From: Eubacterium sp.
Lineage (GTDB): Bacteria > Bacillota > Clostridia > Lachnospirales > Lachnospiraceae
Length of the DNA: 64,000 nt
Reading direction: 5' to 3'
NCBI GenBank assembly: GCA_017433825.1
Contig: JAFRGL010000016.1
Coordinates: 62,001 to 126,000 of the forward strand
Below, in pieces: positions 28,525 to 37,150 of this stretch (within the stretch, counting starts at the first letter, position 1; every line of letters starts with the position of its first letter). The translations under genes and the position numbers were made by a program. A model generated the notes under the pieces. The model saw only the letters and a program-made list of their open reading frames with translations. It was not told the origin of the DNA and searched no databases.

Positions 28525-28785
28525 GTTTTTCGTTCCTCCTGTATTCAAAAGTCATAGTAATCCACTCTCTCCAGCGTATTCTACCACACTTCTTATGATT
28601 GTGCAATTATTAACAATCTAAAATTACGGCAACCTGTTTTCAATAAAATACAATCCGGTTTTGCGATATACAATTGCGTCCTTTGCCGGTTATGCTGTAT
28701 ATTGAAATAAATAACCGGGAAATGCCTTCCTGCTTTCCCGGTGTGCGCAAACCGGTTATAAATATACGAAAAAAGGACGGAAAAA

Positions 28786-29586
28786 ATGACTGATTCTCTT
28801 ACTGTTCTGGGGACACGGGGTTCCATCCCCTTAAGCGGCCCGGATTATACAGCCTACGGCTGTGCAACCACCAGCTTTCTGGCGGTTTTAAATGATACGC
28901 CCATCCTTCTGGACGGCGGCAGCGGCCTCATGAACGTTCCGGAGGAAATCCTGGAAAAGACGCAGCTTACCCTCCTGCTCTCCCACCTCCATCTGGACCA
29001 TATTATCGGGCTTTCCATGTTTCCCTATCTGTTCCGGAAAGATGTGAATCTTTCGGTTTACTACCCGGATTATTACGGCTCGGAAACGGACATGTGGCAT
29101 GAAAGGCTGTTTTCACCGCCGCTGTGGCCGGTGGGCCTTAACGGACTGTCCGCGAACGTAACCTTCGGACCGCTTCCCGACAGCTTTACCGTGGGAAATG
29201 TAAGGATTGACACGGAAGACGGGGAACATCCCGGCGGCGTGAAGGTCATCCGGCTTATGACGGAAACCAGGAAAATCATCTTCGCGACGGACTGCACCCT
29301 CACCGATGAAGTCAGCCGGCGCCTTACGGGCTTTGCCTATAACTGTGACCTCCTTCTTACGGACGGCCAGTTCTTCCCGGAGGAATGGGAGGGGCATGAG
29401 GCTTCCGGGCACAATACTTATGCCGCAGCAGCCAATTTCGGCAATATTTGCCATGCGAAAAAGGTGCGTATCATACACCACAGCCCCTGGCATACGGACG
29501 AAATGATGGACAAAGAAACAGCCCGGCTGGATAGAATCCATCCGGACTGCGCATTCGCCCGCGAGGGGGAAATAATCACGTTTTAG
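28786..29586 (+). CDS. MBL-fold metal-dependent hydrolase, 266 aa
   Basis: A metallo-beta-lactamase-fold protein with the metal motif SHLHLDH (about residues 66-72), the second-site aspartate in FATDC and a late histidine in IIHHSPWH. The opening LGTRGSIPLSG resembles the RNase Z / phosphodiesterase-like branch of the superfamily. Substrate unknown. It is divergent from the nickel block and has its own terminator. Nothing links it firmly to the Wood-Ljungdahl genes around it. Confidence 0.85.
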   Translation: MTDSLTVLGTRGSIPLSGPDYTAYGCATTSFLAVLNDTPILLDGGSGLMNVPEEILEKTQLTLLLSHLHLDHIIGLSMFPYLFRKDVNLSVYYPDYYGSETDMWHERLFSPPLWPVGLNGLSANVTFGPLPDSFTVGNVRIDTEDGEHPGGVKVIRLMTETRKIIFATDCTLTDEVSRRLTGFAYNCDLLLTDGQFFPEEWEGHEASGHNTYAAAANFGNICHAKKVRIIHHSPWHTDEMMDKETARLDRIHPDCAFAREGEIITF

Positions 29587-29592
29587 ATAATG

Positions 29593-29620
29593 CGGGCTGC
29601 CGTAAAAATTCGGCAGCCCG
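29593..29620. terminator. Terminator between convergent MBL and aldo/keto reductase genes
   Basis: CGGGCTGCCG (29593-29602) pairs perfectly with CGGCAGCCCG (29611-29620) around TAAAAATT. The following T-tract is short, TTTCC on plus. Confidence 0.75.
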
Positions 29621-29626
29621 TTTCCG

Positions 29627-30820
29627 TCAATGCGGTATGCCCTGGGATTTGTCGGACAGAATGCCGGCAAACTCTTTCATGATATCGGGAATCGCGATGT
29701 TCTGCGGGCAGATGGCCATGCAGGCTTTGCAGCCGACACATCGTCTCGGATCCATGGACGGTTCAGCCTTGTCCGGGTCGTACCAGGTCATGAAATCACC
29801 GTTCTTCAGGCCGTTATAGGCGCTTAAGATTTTCGGGATTTCCAGCTGCATCGGGCAGCCTTCCGTACAGTACCGGCAGGCGGTGCAGGGCACCCAGCTG
29901 AGCATGGAGTCGGCAACTTCCGCAAGGACCGCCTTCTCTTCTTCTGTCACCGGATCGGGTTTATCGAAGGTTTCCACATTTTCGATAACCTGGTCCATGG
30001 TGGTCATGCCTGACAGCACAACGGCGATATCCGGCAGGCTCTGCAGCCAGCGGAAGGCCCAGCGGGAGGCGGAATCCTCGGGGCGTAGCGCTTTAAGCTT
30101 CGCCATCTGCGCTTCCGGAAGGACAGAGAGCTTGCCACCTCTGACACCTTCCATGACGTTGATTTTAAGTCCGTGTTTACGGATAACCTCCACCTTTGTT
30201 TTCGCGTCCTGCAGCTTCCAGTCCAGATAATTCAGCTGAAGCTTTACAAATTCAAATACGCCTTCATACCGGGTCAGGAATTCATCGATTGTTTCCGGAT
30301 AAACTGCATGGCAGGAAAATCCCAGGTGGCGGATTTTCCCTTCTTTTTTGCGTTCCAGCAGATAATCGATGAGGTTGATTTCCGGATCGGTATAGAAGGG
30401 AATGGACTTCTCGGACACATTGTGCAGAAGGTAGAAATCGAAATAATCCACCTGGCATCTTTCCAGCTGGTCATGAAAAAGCTTGTCCACCGTGGTATCC
30501 GGACGTCCGGCCAGCATGCCGGTAAAGCCGAATACGCCGCCTCCCTTCTTCTCCATCATATGTCCCGGGAATTTGCTGGCAATCACAAAGCTTTCCCTGG
30601 GATATTTCTTCAGGGCCTGCCCGATGAAGATTTCGGACATGCCGCCGTGATAACGGTAGGCGGTGTCGAAGTAATTGATGCCGTGGCTGATGGCGTAGTC
30701 GATGATTTCCTGGGCTTTTTCAAAATCGATATTCGCTTCATTTCCGTCGGTGGTGGGAAGACGCATGTTGCCCATGCCGAGGGCGGAAACCTTTACACCG
30801 GCAAGATCCTTGTAGTACAT
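29627..30820 (-). CDS. Aldo/keto reductase with C-terminal 2[4Fe-4S] ferredoxin domain
   Basis: Residues 1-290 form an aldo/keto reductase barrel: YFDTAYRYHGG holds the catalytic Asp/Tyr region, VIASKF the lysine and YLLHNVS the histidine. Residues about 315-375 carry two four-cysteine clusters, CTACRYCTEGCP and CVGCKACMAICP, for two [4Fe-4S] centres. Such fusions are common in anaerobes and are thought to couple ferredoxin-level electrons to an NAD(P)H or carbonyl site; the real substrate is unknown. It lies between the two halves of the Wood-Ljungdahl region but has its own upstream region. Confidence 0.9.
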   Translation of the reverse strand: MYYKDLAGVKVSALGMGNMRLPTTDGNEANIDFEKAQEIIDYAISHGINYFDTAYRYHGGMSEIFIGQALKKYPRESFVIASKFPGHMMEKKGGGVFGFTGMLAGRPDTTVDKLFHDQLERCQVDYFDFYLLHNVSEKSIPFYTDPEINLIDYLLERKKEGKIRHLGFSCHAVYPETIDEFLTRYEGVFEFVKLQLNYLDWKLQDAKTKVEVIRKHGLKINVMEGVRGGKLSVLPEAQMAKLKALRPEDSASRWAFRWLQSLPDIAVVLSGMTTMDQVIENVETFDKPDPVTEEEKAVLAEVADSMLSWVPCTACRYCTEGCPMQLEIPKILSAYNGLKNGDFMTWYDPDKAEPSMDPRRCVGCKACMAICPQNIAIPDIMKEFAGILSDKSQGIPH

Positions 30821-30957
30821 AGATTCTCCTCCTGATGAGTGTTATTTGCTGTAATTTCTTCTTTTCTGATAGAATTGCGTTTTGTCTGAATCAATTGTAC
30901 TGAAAAAGCCGATGTTTGTCTATGACCTATTATGGACAGTCCGGAAATATCATTTCA

Positions 30958-31188
30958 CGCAGAAGCCTGAAAGTCTGTATTGTCAGTCATTTCTCCCCTT
31001 TTGATGAAAATCCGTGAATCAGGCAGAAGGATTCCTTTTTGTTTTCTTTTCCGTTTCTACCCTGTTGTTATAAATCAAATGTATGGGTAGAAAAACCGAA
31101 ACGAATTGAGGCTTATGATTCTACCCTCTTGATGTAAATTTACTATTAAGGTAGAAATGTCAGAGGAAACACCATCTGTATCTTCTCC
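30958..31188. repeat. Array of inverted-repeat units with exact 64-bp period
   Basis: Left arms TTCT(A/C)CCCT start at 30991, 31055 and 31119, with a decayed one (TTCTCCTTT) at 31183. Right arms GG(T/C)AGAA start at 31022, 31086 and 31150, with a decayed CGCAGAA at 30958. Every step is 64 bp. Each left-right pair spans 38 bp and can fold as a stem-loop; inner positions are partly conserved (TTGATGTAAAT), and units 2 and 3 agree at about 70% of positions. The array fills most of the 545-bp gap between the aldo/keto reductase gene and acsB. I see no credible gene here. Confidence 0.6.
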
Positions 31189-31263
31189 TTTATGAAGGAA
31201 ATATGATAAATGGATAAAATCCCAATCGTCAAACTCGAAAAGCGCGGCGTTCCGCCGCCAATT

Positions 31264-31367
31264 AAAACAGCGAGGGATAATCCCTCGCTGTTTTGCTTTT
31301 CTCGTTAAAGCTTCGGAAAAAACAAATACTTCGCTTCGCTCGTGCTTGTTTTTTCCTTGCAAGCTTT
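31264..31367 (-). terminator. Double hairpin terminating the acs operon
   Basis: Two stems follow acsB. The first pairs AAAGCTT-C-GGAAAAAACAA (31307-31325) with TTGTTTTTTCC-TTGC-AAGCTTT (31346-31367) and overlaps the acsB stop codon. The second is a 15-bp perfect stem, AAAACAGCGAGGGAT (31264-31278) with ATCCCTCGCTGTTTT (31280-31294). The second has the form of an intrinsic terminator whose T-run lies in the stem's distal arm. Confidence 0.75.
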
Positions 31368-33510
31368 AGATCATCGGATCCATGGCTAAAGCCGGATGGC
31401 CTTTTTCTGCCAGGAAGTCGATCATGGTTTCCAGATCATCGGCAGTAGCCGCGATGGTTTCGTCGCAGATCATATCGGTGAAGTTCTCGATGCCGTACAT
31501 CTCTTCCATGGTCTTGTTCAGAGCGTCGCCTACGGCGTCTTTCAGCATCTTGGGCATCCATACGATACGCTGGGCACCGCCCTCAGCCCTCATGAACTTC
31601 TTGGAAGAAATGAAGTGACGGCCGTGGCCCATGAAGCCCGGGGTCTGCTCGCCGCCGCCGGTCATGGAGGCCAGCTCTGCGAAGGACATACCGATAGGTG
31701 TGGAACCGGAATACTCACGGTTTACGATTACCACGCCGTTGGTGGAGGGCTCCAGACCGCAGATGCATTCGAAGCAGCCGCAGCTGGTCATCGGGTCGAT
31801 GATAATGGAGTACAGCGTTACGCTCTCAAGAGCGCCCTGGGAGTACTCATTAACCGCACGGTTAACATCAGGCCAGATACCGATTTCTTCATCGATAACA
31901 CCTTCCTTGGAAACGATCTGGCAGGGACCGTTCGGATTCAGCTGGTTGGTAGCCTTGGCATCCAGCCATGAAACGGCACCGCACAGGCCCAGACGTTCGG
32001 GTGTTACGATACATACATGAGAGGGTGAGAAGGACTGGCACATGGTGCAGGTGTAGAATACATCCGCAGCTTCGTCCGTAAGGTTGGCCAGACGGGCATC
32101 ACGCGCATCATAAACCGGGGTAGCCAGCTCATGACGAAGACGTGTGCAGTCTTCCGGATTCAGGTAAATGGTCACTTCACACTTGTCAACAACGGCTTCG
32201 TAATCGCTCTTCAGCTTGGCGTAAATCATCTCGCCCAGGTGTTTCGCACGGAAGCCGGCTTCAAAAGCAGCCTTGGATACACGGATACGGATCAGGTCTC
32301 TCTGACCGGTATGCATGATACCTTCCAGGCAGTTAACCCAGGAGTGGAACTTACGCTCGAATACAGGCTCGAAGTCTGTCTGCATGGTCTTGCCGCCAAC
32401 GGTGGCAACAACAGCCATCTGAATCTTGGAACCGGCGGGAACTGTGTCAAAGTCAGGTCCGATAACTTCAATCTTATGGTCTTCGATGTCACGCACATCC
32501 TTGGTCTGAACCAGCTCGAAGCAGTCCATACGGGAGCCGTCGACTTCGATCTGCATATCGCCCCGGCGGATGATTTCGCCTTCGAATGCGGAGTTGAAGG
32601 AAATCGGGATATCCATCTGGGTAACTTTGATCTTGACGTCTCTGGCTTCCAGGGAGGTCTCGATCCAGTCCTTGGTATCCTCCTGGATAATCAGGGACTT
32701 CGGTACACGCCACATATCCTCGGTATCATTGGTGATAACCGGGAAGCCCAGGCCGATGGCGCCGCCGCCGCAGGCAACGGTAAGATCGTCAACAGGCGCA
32801 TAAGCGTTTACGAAAGCGAAGATTCTTTCCAGGGTGTAGGTGTTCATTCCCCAGTAATCCAGAGGCTGGATGTTGCCGAAAATCATGCCGGCACGCATAA
32901 CCAGGGAAATAACATGGGCTACGCTCCAGATATCGGGGCCGACCTCAACGATACGGACCTTGAAGCCCATGGAAATGCCCATGGATTTCGCCTGATCGAT
33001 GATGCCGCCGATAAGGAATACGAAGATACCTCTCTGCTGATAGCCTTTGATGGTATCGCGGGCTTCTTCTGCTGAGGGAGCCGGTCCGATAAGTACTACG
33101 AAACCGGGAATGTCTCGGGTAACCAGGGGAAGACCCAGTTCACGAACCTCGGGGTCGGTCATGTGGCCATGGTACTCACCCTTGTAAGGATCGGTATCTT
33201 CCACATACTTGCAGGCCTCGATAACCTCGGCTGCCATAGCGGTGGCAAAGCCGGAGGTGAAAACATCATGCAGACGTTTTTCTCTGGTCATGAAGTCCTT
33301 GATCGGTCCGTCAAGGGCTTCCTTTAAATGGGCAAGTTTGGTAACTTTAATGCCGGTATACTGTAAGATACAGGCACAGTTATATGCGGTATCCGGGAAT
33401 GCAAACGGATGGTCGGCACCATACTTTGCAATCGCTTCGTCAAGATCTTTGACAGCTTTTGCATACATCTGGTCATTTCCGGAAAACACTCTGTCAAATA
33501 AGCGTCTCAA
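31366..33510 (-). CDS. acsB: Acetyl-CoA synthase (CODH/ACS beta subunit)
   Basis: Condenses the methyl group from the corrinoid protein, CO from CODH and CoA into acetyl-CoA. The A-cluster ligands are complete: C488, C491, C500 and C510 for the [4Fe-4S] cubane (YTCTMC...HVC...GLC) and the Cys-Gly-Cys motif C577-G-C579 that bridges the two nickel sites. The 714-residue length is close to that of other acetogenic AcsB proteins, including the N-terminal CODH-contact domain. Translation starts at TTG, with AGGAGG 7 bases upstream. It is the last gene of the acsD-C-E-A-cooC-acsB unit. Confidence 0.97.
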   Translation of the reverse strand: MRRLFDRVFSGNDQMYAKAVKDLDEAIAKYGADHPFAFPDTAYNCACILQYTGIKVTKLAHLKEALDGPIKDFMTREKRLHDVFTSGFATAMAAEVIEACKYVEDTDPYKGEYHGHMTDPEVRELGLPLVTRDIPGFVVLIGPAPSAEEARDTIKGYQQRGIFVFLIGGIIDQAKSMGISMGFKVRIVEVGPDIWSVAHVISLVMRAGMIFGNIQPLDYWGMNTYTLERIFAFVNAYAPVDDLTVACGGGAIGLGFPVITNDTEDMWRVPKSLIIQEDTKDWIETSLEARDVKIKVTQMDIPISFNSAFEGEIIRRGDMQIEVDGSRMDCFELVQTKDVRDIEDHKIEVIGPDFDTVPAGSKIQMAVVATVGGKTMQTDFEPVFERKFHSWVNCLEGIMHTGQRDLIRIRVSKAAFEAGFRAKHLGEMIYAKLKSDYEAVVDKCEVTIYLNPEDCTRLRHELATPVYDARDARLANLTDEAADVFYTCTMCQSFSPSHVCIVTPERLGLCGAVSWLDAKATNQLNPNGPCQIVSKEGVIDEEIGIWPDVNRAVNEYSQGALESVTLYSIIIDPMTSCGCFECICGLEPSTNGVVIVNREYSGSTPIGMSFAELASMTGGGEQTPGFMGHGRHFISSKKFMRAEGGAQRIVWMPKMLKDAVGDALNKTMEEMYGIENFTDMICDETIAATADDLETMIDFLAEKGHPALAMDPMI

Positions 33511-33535
33511 TTGTAAACCTCCTGTAGAATTTGGA

Positions 33536-34303
33536 TTATGAGATGGAATCTATCTTATCTTTGATGCGGCGGATTTCTTCCACTGCATCATCTGCAATAT
33601 CATAAGGTGAAGCACACTGCCGGTCAGCATCCGCAACTTTGTCGGACAGATGAATGAATCCTAAGAGCGCGTCTTCGGGAACGCTGTCCCTGATGAAGGC
33701 TTCGTCTTTCTCATCCCTGACTTTGTTGCCTACCACGCTGACATGCGTAATGCCCAGGTCGGCCGCCAGCCTTTTCACGCTGTTGTAGGTCTGAATGCTT
33801 CTTGCGCCGGGTTCCACCACCACGATAAACTGGTCAACCCAGTCCGTGGTACCTCTGGCCAGATGCTCAAGGCCCGCTTCCATGTCCATGATGACCACGT
33901 CTTCCCTTCCGATAATCAGATGGGTGAGCAGCCTTTTTAAAATGACATGTTCCGGACAGACGCATCCGCTGCCGCCGGTTTTAATGGTTCCCATCAGAAG
34001 CAGCCTGACGCCGTTTTTCTCATGGGCAAGCATTTCCGGAAGATCATCCACTTTGGGATTGAGCTTGAAGAATTTCTCAAACTCGTCCGCGTGGGTTCTC
34101 TCCTTGATGAGTTCCTTCATCTCGGTAATCGGCGTGATGGCAGCAAGCTCTTCCTCGGAAAAGCCTAAGGCCAGTCCCAGATTGGCATCCGGGTCTACAT
34201 CGGCACAGATGACTTTCTGGCCTTCATCCGCATAGAGTCTTGCCAGAACCGCCGCAAATGTTGTTTTTCCTACTCCACCTTTTCCGGTGACGGCTATCTT
34301 CAT
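33536..34303 (-). CDS. cooC: CooC-type nickel-insertion ATPase (copy 2, between acsA and acsB)
   Basis: A 255-residue MinD-like ATPase with GKGGVGKTT at residues 8-16 and the CooC C-x-C metal motif in GGSGCVCPEH (about residue 113). The Walker B-like region is VVIMDMEAGLEHLARGT. Its gene lies 2 bases after acsA and 25 bases before acsB, so it is made with the two nickel enzymes it should mature. It is clearly diverged from the other copy at 26.8 kb, whose C-x-C context is GKGCYCFVN. Confidence 0.93.
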   Translation of the reverse strand: MKIAVTGKGGVGKTTFAAVLARLYADEGQKVICADVDPDANLGLALGFSEEELAAITPITEMKELIKERTHADEFEKFFKLNPKVDDLPEMLAHEKNGVRLLLMGTIKTGGSGCVCPEHVILKRLLTHLIIGREDVVIMDMEAGLEHLARGTTDWVDQFIVVVEPGARSIQTYNSVKRLAADLGITHVSVVGNKVRDEKDEAFIRDSVPEDALLGFIHLSDKVADADRQCASPYDIADDAVEEIRRIKDKIDSIS

Positions 34304-34305
34304 AA

Positions 34306-36201
34306 TCAGATACCTAAAGCTTCACGCTTAGCTTCAATACCGTCGATCATCGCCTGTACCAGCTGGTCGGGATCGGTATTGATGATGTATCCGGCGCCAA
34401 CCCATTTTCTGGTGCCTTCGGTAATCAGTTCAACCATCTGGTCGGAACCGTAAACCTGCGGCTGGATGCCAAGATAGGTATCAATACCGGTGGAAACAAC
34501 ATAGTTGGCGATGGAAACGGCTTTCTCACTCATCCATTCGGGAGCGCAGCCTACAACCGGAAGCTGTGTGGTATCAATGCCCCAGTCTTTGGCAATGCCG
34601 TTAACCAGAAGCATCATACGGCTGATATCTACGCAGGAACCCATATGCAGTACAGGCGGGATGTCGGCCAGGGTGCAGACTCTGCGGAGACCTTCGCCGC
34701 AGATTTCCTTGGCTTCCTTCTCCATGAAGCCGGCTTTCGCGGCAACCTGCGCGGCACAGCCTGTGGCTACTACAACGATATCATTCTCCAGGAGTTTCTT
34801 AATGATCTCCCAGTGTGAGAATTCGGGACGTACCTTCGGGTTGTTGCAGCCTACGATGGCTACGGCACCGCGGATAACGCCGGATTTCACACATTCGATC
34901 AGAGGTTTGTAAGTATCGAGTTCATCAAGATGGCTGTTGGTAACGGTATCCAGCCTGCTCTTGATGCCTTCGCAGGAATATCCGGCCCACATTTTTCTCT
35001 TCTGTTCGGGCAGGAAGATCTTGCTTTCGTCACGGTTCTGGAAATTCTCGCAGGCTTCCATGATAATCTTCTTCGCCACTTCGCCGGCGTTCTCGCTGGT
35101 CAGCTCCAGGTATTCGCTCTTCGGAATACGGGCAATGGGGGAAGTGGTATAGAATTTGGTATGGAAGCACTCGGAAACCGGTCCCAGGTTCGGGAAAATA
35201 CACTGTACGTCAACAACAAGGGCTTCCACGACGCCGGTCAGGATTGCATTTTCCTGCTGCAGGAAGTTGCCCGCAACCCTGATGCCGTGACGCATAACCA
35301 TTTCATTACCGGTACAGCAAAGGCCCGCCACGTTGATGCCCTTCGCGCCGAAGCTTCTGGCGTATTTCACCATCTCGGGATCCTCGGAGTAGCGGATAAT
35401 CATCTCTGAAACTGCCGGGTCATGGCCGTGACAGATAACGTTTACATAATCTTTTTCCAGAACGCCCAGGCCTGCTTCGCTTTCGTTGGGCATGGGGGTT
35501 CCGTACAGGATATCGGACATCTCGGTACCGGCCATGGATCCGCCGTAACCGTCTGCCATACCGGTACGCAGCGCCTGTTTTACCAGCGCTTCCGCATCGG
35601 CGGTGTTGCCCATGTGGGTCATATGCATGGCGGTAACAACCTCACGGTCTACCGCACGGGGAAGCACACCGTTTTCAAGCCATGCTTTCTGGCGTTCTTC
35701 GGTGGCTCTTTCGGTCCATCTCTGATAGCCTTTGATCTTGCCGTACTCGTTCAGGCCGATTTCGGCAACTTCATGGGCAATATCATAGATATCGCGGTCT
35801 TCTGTTTCAACGCCCCATTCCTTTGCGAGGTTAAGGAGCTTCTTGGTATCTGTTACATGATAGTAGCCGTCTTCGCTGGAATCATAAAGCTTCCATACGC
35901 ACTCACGTCCGTGATCGGAATGGGTGGCGGCGCCGCCGGCTGTGCTGCGCAGATAATTACGGCCTGCAATGGCGTGGGCATCGGCACCGCAGATGCCTTT
36001 AGGCGCATTGGGGGTAATACGGCAGGGGCCCATGGAACAGATATGGCAGCAGATGCCTTTTTCACCGAAGAGACAGTGAGGCGTCTGGTTCTTTACTCTG
36101 TCCTGGTATACGTCAACACCGACCTTCTGCGAGGTTTCGTAGAGGCGGGCATTGTCGACTTCTATCTGGTCAATAGAAGTTGCAACGAAATGTTCACTCA
36201 T
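34306..36201 (-). CDS. acsA: Anaerobic Ni-Fe carbon monoxide dehydrogenase catalytic subunit
   Basis: Reduces CO2 to CO for acetyl-CoA synthesis, or oxidises CO. The N-terminal cluster motif CLFGEKGICCHICSMGPC holds the B-cluster and adjacent D-cluster ligands. C-cluster ligands lie in GLCCTGNE, VDVQCIFPNLG, VAIVGCNNP, VVATGCAAQ and MGSCVDISRM. Its 631 residues equal a typical CooS/AcsA protein. It is the core of the operon, followed 2 bases later by cooC. Ferredoxin is the likely electron partner; none is encoded in the window. Confidence 0.97.
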   Translation of the reverse strand: MSEHFVATSIDQIEVDNARLYETSQKVGVDVYQDRVKNQTPHCLFGEKGICCHICSMGPCRITPNAPKGICGADAHAIAGRNYLRSTAGGAATHSDHGRECVWKLYDSSEDGYYHVTDTKKLLNLAKEWGVETEDRDIYDIAHEVAEIGLNEYGKIKGYQRWTERATEERQKAWLENGVLPRAVDREVVTAMHMTHMGNTADAEALVKQALRTGMADGYGGSMAGTEMSDILYGTPMPNESEAGLGVLEKDYVNVICHGHDPAVSEMIIRYSEDPEMVKYARSFGAKGINVAGLCCTGNEMVMRHGIRVAGNFLQQENAILTGVVEALVVDVQCIFPNLGPVSECFHTKFYTTSPIARIPKSEYLELTSENAGEVAKKIIMEACENFQNRDESKIFLPEQKRKMWAGYSCEGIKSRLDTVTNSHLDELDTYKPLIECVKSGVIRGAVAIVGCNNPKVRPEFSHWEIIKKLLENDIVVVATGCAAQVAAKAGFMEKEAKEICGEGLRRVCTLADIPPVLHMGSCVDISRMMLLVNGIAKDWGIDTTQLPVVGCAPEWMSEKAVSIANYVVSTGIDTYLGIQPQVYGSDQMVELITEGTRKWVGAGYIINTDPDQLVQAMIDGIEAKREALGI

Positions 36202-36257
36202 ACACTAATACCTTCCTTAATATTTGTACTTTGCGTAAAAATCCACTTTAGTGCTGA

Positions 36258-37043
36258 TTACATGTCAAGGAATGAATCGAAATACAGGATATTGTTCTTG
36301 ATAATATCGCAGGATTTGATGGTCTCCATCATCCGGCGGTCACAGGGATTCAGGATGGCGGAAGTAAGGCCCGCTTCCATGGACATGGCGATCATGGCAG
36401 CGTCTACGATCGGACGTACGTCCTTGGGCATGCCGTTGGATACGTTGGAAAGGCCGCCGGTGGATTTCAGGCCCATATCGGTCAGCATACGGATGAACTC
36501 CAGGATATCCATAATCTTGTCCTGCATGCCGTTGATAACCAGGAACAGCGGGTCAAACCACATGTCGTCGGATTCCATGCCCATCTCCATGCCTCTTTCC
36601 AGAAGCGTCTGGCAGTAGGTCATACGCTCGTCATTGTCACCGGGAACGCCGGCTGCGGAGCAGAGAGCCAGAACGATGGCGTCATTATCCGCAGCAAGGT
36701 CGATGTTGGTGATTCTGTCGCCGGCATCGGCGGAGTTAACGATGGGTTTGCCCTTTGCACGGTTGTAAACGGAGATACCGGCAACGATAGCTTTCTGGTT
36801 TGCGGTATCCAGTGCGATCGGAACGTTGTCGAATTCCTTCTGAAGAAGCTGTACTGCCCAGGGCATAAGCTCTTCGCCGTCTGCTTCCGCAGGTCCGATG
36901 TTCAGGTCGAGGTAGTCTGCGCCGGCATCCAGCTGCTCTTTGGCTCTCTTTAAAATGGGAGCGGGGTCGCGCTCGGCCATGGCCTTACGGATAGCAGGTG
37001 AGATAACATGGATTCTCTCGCCGATGGTAATGAATTTTGCCAT
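36258..37043 (-). CDS. acsE: Methyltetrahydrofolate:corrinoid iron-sulfur protein methyltransferase
   Basis: Moves the methyl group of methyl-tetrahydrofolate to the Co(I) corrinoid of AcsCD. It is a 261-residue pterin-binding TIM barrel with the expected GERIHVI start, YLDLNIGPAEADG (folate-site Asp/Asn) and PIVNSADAGDR. It lies between acsC and acsA. It is related in fold to methyltransferase II of the cluster at 53.2 kb, but each is tied by position to a different corrinoid protein. Confidence 0.95.
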   Translation of the reverse strand: MAKFITIGERIHVISPAIRKAMAERDPAPILKRAKEQLDAGADYLDLNIGPAEADGEELMPWAVQLLQKEFDNVPIALDTANQKAIVAGISVYNRAKGKPIVNSADAGDRITNIDLAADNDAIVLALCSAAGVPGDNDERMTYCQTLLERGMEMGMESDDMWFDPLFLVINGMQDKIMDILEFIRMLTDMGLKSTGGLSNVSNGMPKDVRPIVDAAMIAMSMEAGLTSAILNPCDRRMMETIKSCDIIKNNILYFDSFLDM

Positions 37044-37150
37044 TGTGTTATTCTCCTTTTAAATATTATCTTTTTGTCAGCGGACAGGCATCACGCCTGC
37101 CCGCTGTATTGCACTTTGTTACAACAGGAAACGGTTTCTTCAGGCTGTTA

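Noticed and set aside
28080-28598. Plus-strand frame rich in His, Ala and Gly opposite the His-rich gene
   Set aside because: The repeated His codons of the real gene read as a low-complexity frame on the other strand. The minus strand has AGGAGG, an ATG and operon context.
30991-31157. CRISPR array
   Set aside because: Repeat-spacer geometry is suggestive, but only three clear units exist, they agree at only about 70% of positions, the arms form inverted repeats and there are no cas genes nearby.
31075-31362. 95-codon minus-strand frame after acsB
   Set aside because: It runs through the double hairpin and the 64-bp repeat array. The apparent protein is a by-product of palindromic sequence.
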